From the NCBI RefSeq assembly GCF_003675385.1, contig NZ_RCWZ01000004.1, positions 124,001 to 188,000 on the forward strand: 64,000 bases of DNA, in the 5' to 3' direction. The number at the start of each line of letters is the position of its first letter. Position 1 is the first letter of the stretch. Source of the stretch: Mucilaginibacter kameinonensis (lineage in GTDB: Bacteria > Bacteroidota > Bacteroidia > Sphingobacteriales > Sphingobacteriaceae). The position numbers and the translations under genes are program-made. Below are positions 60,842-64,000 of the stretch, piece by piece. Under the pieces are notes generated by a model. That model was not told where the DNA came from. It did not search any database and saw only the letters and a program-made list of their open reading frames with translations.

Positions 60842-63040
60842 TTAGCGTGCCCCCAAAATCACCGCATTATACTTTGCAAACAGTTGTTTCGCTTTTTCAA
60901 TCGGATCGCCTTTAGCAGCGTCAGTATAGGCATTGTCATGCTTATTTACCCATTGCCATTCCCAGTCTTTTACCTGTTTATCAAAAGCTTCGGCATTAAA
61001 GTCGGTTTTGGCAACTAATGATTTATCAAGCTGACCAAAGTACAATGCCCAACGTGGTTTGTAATAGCCTTTGATTAAGCCTGCCCATTGGCGGTTTGAG
61101 TATTCCCTTAAACCGCTTTCCTTATCGCCCCAAAGGGTAACAAGGTCGCGGGCATTAAACTCGTACAGGTTTTTCTCTTTATCAGTTACGCCATTAGCCC
61201 TTGCTTCATTGATCCATTTACCTAACAGGAAATCTTTACGGGTACTTAGCAGGGCATCCATGTCATCCATCAGTTCCAGGAACTGGCTGCTGTATAGTTT
61301 AAATTGCTGCTGATCTTTATTTTGATAAGCCTGTGCCATTTTCTGCTGCAGCGGACTTGCATAATTGGCCAATACCTGGCGGGTTACATCAACCAGATCA
61401 TACTGAAATCCATCACTTTGTTTCAGGCTGTCGGCAGCATTTATAAGTAATGTCCAGGCTTTAACCAGTTGCATCGGGTGATAATCCAATTTGGTAAGTA
61501 CCCTGTCTATATATTTTTTCAATGTCGGCCTTGCTACGATGATCGATTCTGGTCCGCCTTCAGTTAAACCACCCGAATACACCGAATTTAGGAGGATATG
61601 CCATGCTTCACCGGCCTGGGTATTAACCTGCCCGTAGCGGCGCTGGGAATAATTAGCAACCCAGGCATCGGCATCAATTGGCGTATCCCGCCATACGTTT
61701 TCCAGCATCAAGGCAAATAAGGCTGGGTTTTGCTCAATGCCCTCGGGTGTAACACCAATACCGCGCATATTTTTTGATTCGGGATCGTGCAGGGCTATAG
61801 CCGGATCGGCGGCAACATGGCGCATACGGCCAAACAGGCTGATGTTACCACCAAAGTTTTGCAGCATACTCCAGATCCATGGCTTACCATAATAAGCCTC
61901 GGTACGGTTCCAAACCGGATGGGCATCGCTGTACAGGTCAAGCACAATCATTTGTTCATTTGGCACCGCGTTAAGCAAGGCCTTGATCTGTTGCGGTTGC
62001 CAGAATTTGTTGTTGTAGTGGAACATCCAGCCTTGCATTACCCATATTGCTTTGGGATCGGCGGCAGCCATGGAGTTGAACACCTTTTTGCTCATGCCAT
62101 CCAGATAGGTGGAATCATTAGTCGGTGGCACGTTTTCATTAAAAGTATCGGCCGAGTACAGATGATCGGTACCAAACTCTTTGGTTTGTGCTTCTATATA
62201 TTTTTTACCGATGGTTTCAAACATCGGATCGTCGGGGTCAAGTATAAATACATCGGGAAAACCGGCATCCCAGTTGGTTCTTTTAACCTTAGCACCGGGG
62301 AATTTATCTTTAAATGATGGTGGCACGTGGCCGGTAAATGACGACAGAACAGGCGTCATCCCAAAAGAGCGTTCACGCTCCAGGATCTTTTTTTGTAATG
62401 CTTTGTGCGAGTCCATCCAATGTTGCGGCAGCGGGCCACCCCAGGCGTCAATGTTTCCCATCCAAAACCATGAAAAGTAAGCAGGGCCGCTAAAAAACTC
62501 ATCCAGTTGTTTATCGGTAAAGCCCATGTCTTTGTAAACGGTTTGCCAAACGGCTTCTTCGCCGGTTATAGCCAGCGGCATATTAATGCCATTAAGAGCC
62601 ATCCAGTCAATTTCTTTTTGCCAGCGGGCCCAGTCCCACCAGGCCATGGTATAATTAAAAGTGCAATAATTTAAATAGTAGCGGTATTGATAAGGCGTAG
62701 TTTTATGGATAAAGCCCTTAACTGCTGGTAAGGTAGCAGGCAAATTAAGGTTAGTGCCATTCCAGCCGATATCGCAAAAGCAATAATTTTTAAGATAGTA
62801 GTTTAATGCCGATGCTATTGACAGGCCATTGTTACCTCTTAGCACAATTTTACCATTACGGCTTTCCAGCTCAAATACATCTTTACCGTTCTGTTGCGGG
62901 ATAGCCTCAACAGTAAACAAATTACTCTTGCCGGGGATTACCCTTTCAATAAAATCATAAGAGGCTTTCTGATCAACCTGGGCATTAGCTTTAAAGCCTA
63001 ATGCAATAATAGCAGCTACAACAAGTAAACACTTTCTCAT
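60842..63040 (-). CDS. GH89 alpha-N-acetylglucosaminidase (NAGLU-type)
   Basis: 732 aa. Signal peptide LLVVAAIIALGFKANAQ; the N-terminal small domain with VLRGNNGLSIASALNYYLKN; YCTFNYTMAWWDWARWQKEI and DWMALNGINMPLAITGEEAV; AYFSWFWMGNIDAWGGPLPQ; YSADTFNENVPP and WVMQGWMFHYNNKFWQP. These are the characteristic GH89 blocks. Removes terminal alpha-GlcNAc from heparan or alpha-GlcNAc-capped O-glycans. Confidence 0.93.
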   Translation of the reverse strand: MRKCLLVVAAIIALGFKANAQVDQKASYDFIERVIPGKSNLFTVEAIPQQNGKDVFELESRNGKIVLRGNNGLSIASALNYYLKNYCFCDIGWNGTNLNLPATLPAVKGFIHKTTPYQYRYYLNYCTFNYTMAWWDWARWQKEIDWMALNGINMPLAITGEEAVWQTVYKDMGFTDKQLDEFFSGPAYFSWFWMGNIDAWGGPLPQHWMDSHKALQKKILERERSFGMTPVLSSFTGHVPPSFKDKFPGAKVKRTNWDAGFPDVFILDPDDPMFETIGKKYIEAQTKEFGTDHLYSADTFNENVPPTNDSTYLDGMSKKVFNSMAAADPKAIWVMQGWMFHYNNKFWQPQQIKALLNAVPNEQMIVLDLYSDAHPVWNRTEAYYGKPWIWSMLQNFGGNISLFGRMRHVAADPAIALHDPESKNMRGIGVTPEGIEQNPALFALMLENVWRDTPIDADAWVANYSQRRYGQVNTQAGEAWHILLNSVYSGGLTEGGPESIIVARPTLKKYIDRVLTKLDYHPMQLVKAWTLLINAADSLKQSDGFQYDLVDVTRQVLANYASPLQQKMAQAYQNKDQQQFKLYSSQFLELMDDMDALLSTRKDFLLGKWINEARANGVTDKEKNLYEFNARDLVTLWGDKESGLREYSNRQWAGLIKGYYKPRWALYFGQLDKSLVAKTDFNAEAFDKQVKDWEWQWVNKHDNAYTDAAKGDPIEKAKQLFAKYNAVILGAR

Positions 63041-63079
63041 TCAATACATAAATTAAACGCCGACGATTTGCCGAAATAA

Positions 63080-63114
63080 ATACCGGCAACAGGGGGTATC
63101 CCTATCGCCGGTAT
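63080..63114. terminator. Hairpin between susD and GH89
   Basis: ATACCGGC (63080-63087) pairs with GCCGGTAT (63107-63114), with GGGgtatCCC in the loop. No strong T run follows, so it may reduce rather than stop read-through from susD into the GH89 gene. Confidence 0.5.
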
Positions 63115-63124
63115 GAGGATATTA

Positions 63125-64000
63125 TTAATTAAAATTAGGGTTCTGTACTAATACGCCTTTACTCTTATCAATCTCAACCTGAGGGATTGGGAAGTAATAG
63201 TTTTTAGGGCGAACAAAGGTTACCGTTTTGTTTTGATCAAGCGGAGCTTTAGATACAGCAAGGTTATAAATGGCCGCTATATCTACAATTTTAGCTTTGT
63301 CCCAACGCATCAGATCCTGGTGACGCTGATCTTCGCCGGCCAATTCAACACGGCGCTCGTGGATCAACTCTTTCATGCCAGCTCCTGAAACCGGTTTCAA
63401 TGAAGCCGACGCACGGCGCCTGATCTGGTTGATCAGCGCGTCACCTGCTCCAGCGCCTTGCGTACGGATCAAAGCTTCGGCTACCAACAAATAGATATCG
63501 GCAGAGCGCATTAACGGAACAGCATAGCTATGATCAACACCGCCACCGGCAGCAGCAGTATTGAACACTGCATACTTCTTAAATGCAAAACCGGTAGCAG
63601 AAAGATCGGCCGTAAAGGTTGTTAAACCGTTGCCATCGCCCAAATCAACTTTGTCGCCAACACTTAATAAAGTAGCTTCTTTACGCGGATCGCCTGCCTC
63701 AAACTCATTGGCAAGGCCTTGCAATGGCTGACTAAAGCCGTAACCGCCCCACGGACGCGGGATGTAGTAAACGGTAAAGTCGTTTTGTACCACGTTTTGT
63801 ACAGCCTCAATTGAGAAAAGTAACTCAGTACTGTTTTCATTTGCACGGGTAAAATTATCAGTATAATTTGCAGCAAGCGCATAAGCAGGGTTCGAGATCA
63901 CTTTTTGACCGGTTGCGATAGCTTCAGGAAGTTTCTCCCAATACATATAAAGCTTGGTTAATAAACCCAATGCAGTTCCTCTGCTTACACGACCACGATC
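63125..64000 (-). CDS. SusD/RagB-family glycan-binding lipoprotein, C-terminal part
   Basis: The frame continues past the right edge; 291 codons are visible. The end of the SusD fold is clear: SYAVPLMRSADIYLLVAEAL, INQIRRRASASLKPV, LIHERRVELAGEDQRHQDLM, then PKNYYFPIPQVEIDKSKGVL and NPNFN. SusD proteins bind glycan at the outer surface above a SusC TonB-dependent channel, so susC should lie just beyond the window. Identifies the minus-strand gene set as a polysaccharide-utilisation locus. Confidence 0.93.
   Translation of the reverse strand, partial: DRGRVSRGTALGLLTKLYMYWEKLPEAIATGQKVISNPAYALAANYTDNFTRANENSTELLFSIEAVQNVVQNDFTVYYIPRPWGGYGFSQPLQGLANEFEAGDPRKEATLLSVGDKVDLGDGNGLTTFTADLSATGFAFKKYAVFNTAAAGGGVDHSYAVPLMRSADIYLLVAEALIRTQGAGAGDALINQIRRRASASLKPVSGAGMKELIHERRVELAGEDQRHQDLMRWDKAKIVDIAAIYNLAVSKAPLDQNKTVTFVRPKNYYFPIPQVEIDKSKGVLVQNPNFN

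Overview
The window comes from a Bacteroidota chromosome, most likely a soil or plant-associated Sphingobacteriaceae (Mucilaginibacter/Pedobacter-like). The evidence is a fused murF-alr gene, promoters of the TTTG / TAnnTTTG type, a SusD-type glycan-binding protein with GH92/GH35/GH89 enzymes, BfmA/BtgA-type mobilisation genes and DUF6443-type RHS proteins. The genus is an inference; no rRNA is present.

Layout. (1) 1-7.8 kb: the right end of an AT-rich, phage- or plasmid-like integrated element. It has a tyrosine integrase at its edge, a VirE-N/BT4734-type primase, an XRE regulator with twin operators, a PD-(D/E)XK nuclease-like protein, several tiny membrane proteins and lipoproteins, and three kinds of duplicated non-coding element. 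(2) 7.9-11.2 kb: core genes murF-alr and recX, then tRNA-Gly(GCC) and tRNA-Leu(TAA). (3) 11.2-26.86 kb: a genomic island inserted in the 3' end of tRNA-Leu. The last 26 bp of the tRNA and its flank recur at 26835-26860 with one mismatch. It carries a frameshifted, truncated integrase, regulators, a relaxase-like/BtgA mobilisation module with a hairpin-rich candidate oriT, and an RHS operon (RHS protein, S74-like fibre protein, RHS protein with a variable tip, candidate immunity protein).

(4) 26.9-43.6 kb: a fatty-acid catabolism regulon. The minus-strand genes encode acyl-CoA dehydrogenase, ETF beta and alpha, a thioesterase, an acyl-CoA-binding protein, a DUF2147 protein, a 3-hydroxyacyl-CoA dehydrogenase/enoyl-CoA hydratase, thiolase, acyl-CoA ligase, an enoyl-CoA isomerase and a 2,4-dienoyl-CoA reductase. 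Divergently lie a FadL-like outer-membrane channel and an SGNH lipase-like lipoprotein. An AraC-family regulator sits between the two arms. A perfectly conserved 29-bp sequence lies upstream of both arms in the same orientation relative to each promoter. This is the most striking regulatory signal in the window.

(5) 43.7-48.6 kb: single genes (patatin-like phospholipase, Asp-box repeat protein, a tandem-domain protein of unknown function, an alpha/beta hydrolase). (6) 48.7-64 kb: a glycan-utilisation region with inositol oxygenase, a LacI regulator with a palindromic operator, two GH92 alpha-mannosidases, a membrane acyltransferase of the HGSNAT/NagX type, a GH35 beta-galactosidase, a GH89 alpha-N-acetylglucosaminidase and the C-terminal part of a SusD protein that runs off the end. 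Long intergenic palindromes of several families are scattered through the core regions.
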